Notes under the pieces: model-generated
Databases searched by the model: none
What the model was told of the DNA's origin: nothing
Seen by the model: the letters and a program-made list of their open reading frames with translations, nothing else
Made by a program: the position numbers and the translations under genes
From: Thermoleophilaceae bacterium
GTDB taxonomy: Bacteria; Actinomycetota; Thermoleophilia; Solirubrobacterales; Thermoleophilaceae
Assembly (NCBI GenBank): GCA_013812065.1
Contig: JACCUC010000329.1
Span: 1-19,468 of the forward strand
Direction of reading: 5' to 3'
Length of the DNA stretch: 19,468 nucleotides
Shown: positions 19,254 through 19,468 of the stretch, piece after piece
Layout: each line of letters begins with the position of its first letter
Numbering within the stretch: the stretch's first letter is position 1

Positions 19254-19468
19254 ATGCGAATCGCGGTGCTCGGCCTGGGCTTGATCGGCGGGTCGGTCGG
19301 CCTGGCCGCTCGGGAGCGTGTCTACGGCGTCGACGTGGCGGGCTTCGATCCGGTGCCAGAGGCGCTCGAGGCCGCGCTCGAACGCGGCGCCATCCACGTC
19401 GCGGCCGAGTCGGTCGCCGAGGCCCTCGCCGGGGCGCGCGCGTGCCTGTGCTGTGCGCCGGTCGGGGC
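19254..19468 (+). CDS. tyrA: Prephenate dehydrogenase, N-terminal fragment (runs off window)
   Basis: The 71 visible residues begin MRIAVLGLGLIGGSVGLAA, the GxGxxGxS Rossmann motif characteristic of TyrA. A second strand (VAGFDPVPEALEAALERGA) ends in an Asp, suggesting NAD rather than NADP preference. A third strand, ARACLCCAPVG, matches the position of the family's AVPV-type segment. TyrA oxidatively decarboxylates prephenate to 4-hydroxyphenylpyruvate, the precursor transaminated to tyrosine. It acts directly after the aroH product and before the HisC-like aminotransferase encoded earlier in the window. The gene is divergent from ppc and continues beyond the right edge, so the catalytic His is not visible. 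Arogenate dehydrogenase is an alternative specificity. Confidence 0.88.
   Translation, partial: MRIAVLGLGLIGGSVGLAARERVYGVDVAGFDPVPEALEAALERGAIHVAAESVAEALAGARACLCCAPVG

Noticed and set aside
19043..19255. 71-residue N-terminal extension of ppc
   Set aside because: The sequence is unlike PEP carboxylase and occupies the divergent promoter region shared with tyrA.

Overview
The window is about 19.5 kb of very GC-rich bacterial DNA. GTG starts are common, TGA is the commonest stop, spacers are short, and several start codons sit exactly 7 bases after a TANNNT-like hexamer, which suggests leaderless mRNAs. Together with a class I-beta DAHP synthase, an AroH-type chorismate mutase and a VapBC module, this points to an actinobacterium, possibly Thermoleophilia. 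That placement is inference; there is no rRNA or other marker gene. No tRNA, rRNA, CRISPR array or insertion sequence was recognised.

Region 1 (1-4955) is accessory. A truncated FAD oxidoreductase runs off the left edge. Next comes a HEPN-type ribonuclease candidate on the minus strand with an R-x4-H motif. Divergent from it is a long gene for a phospholipase-D-like/SNF2 helicase whose reading frame is broken by one extra base near 1772. The divergent spacer holds a good sigma-70-type promoter for the HEPN gene, with each promoter hexamer overlapping a small perfect palindrome. I regard this pair as a candidate undescribed or poorly described defence or toxin-sensor locus.

Region 2 (4962-9354) is a conserved core block: an RluB/RsuA-type rRNA pseudouridine synthase, an unknown protein with a YGAN motif, chorismate mutase (aroH), a HisC-like aminotransferase and DAHP synthase (aroF). 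The start of tyrA (prephenate dehydrogenase) at the right edge belongs to the same pathway, so the HisC-like protein probably works, at least partly, as an aromatic aminotransferase. A hairpin spans the hisC stop. The 295-base hisC-aroF spacer holds a small ORF with Shine-Dalgarno spacing that ends in Trp, Tyr and Phe codons, a candidate leader peptide.

Region 3 (9362-19042) separates aroF from tyrA. It holds a vapBC toxin-antitoxin pair on the minus strand, then gltB and gltD (glutamate synthase), then a convergent ppc (PEP carboxylase). gltD and ppc share the palindrome CTAG as overlapping stop codons. The set links carbon and nitrogen: PEP feeds both DAHP synthase and PEP carboxylase, and glutamate synthase makes the amino donor used by the aminotransferase. 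The PEP carboxylase differs from the usual residues at two functionally important positions. tyrA starts at 19254, divergent from ppc.
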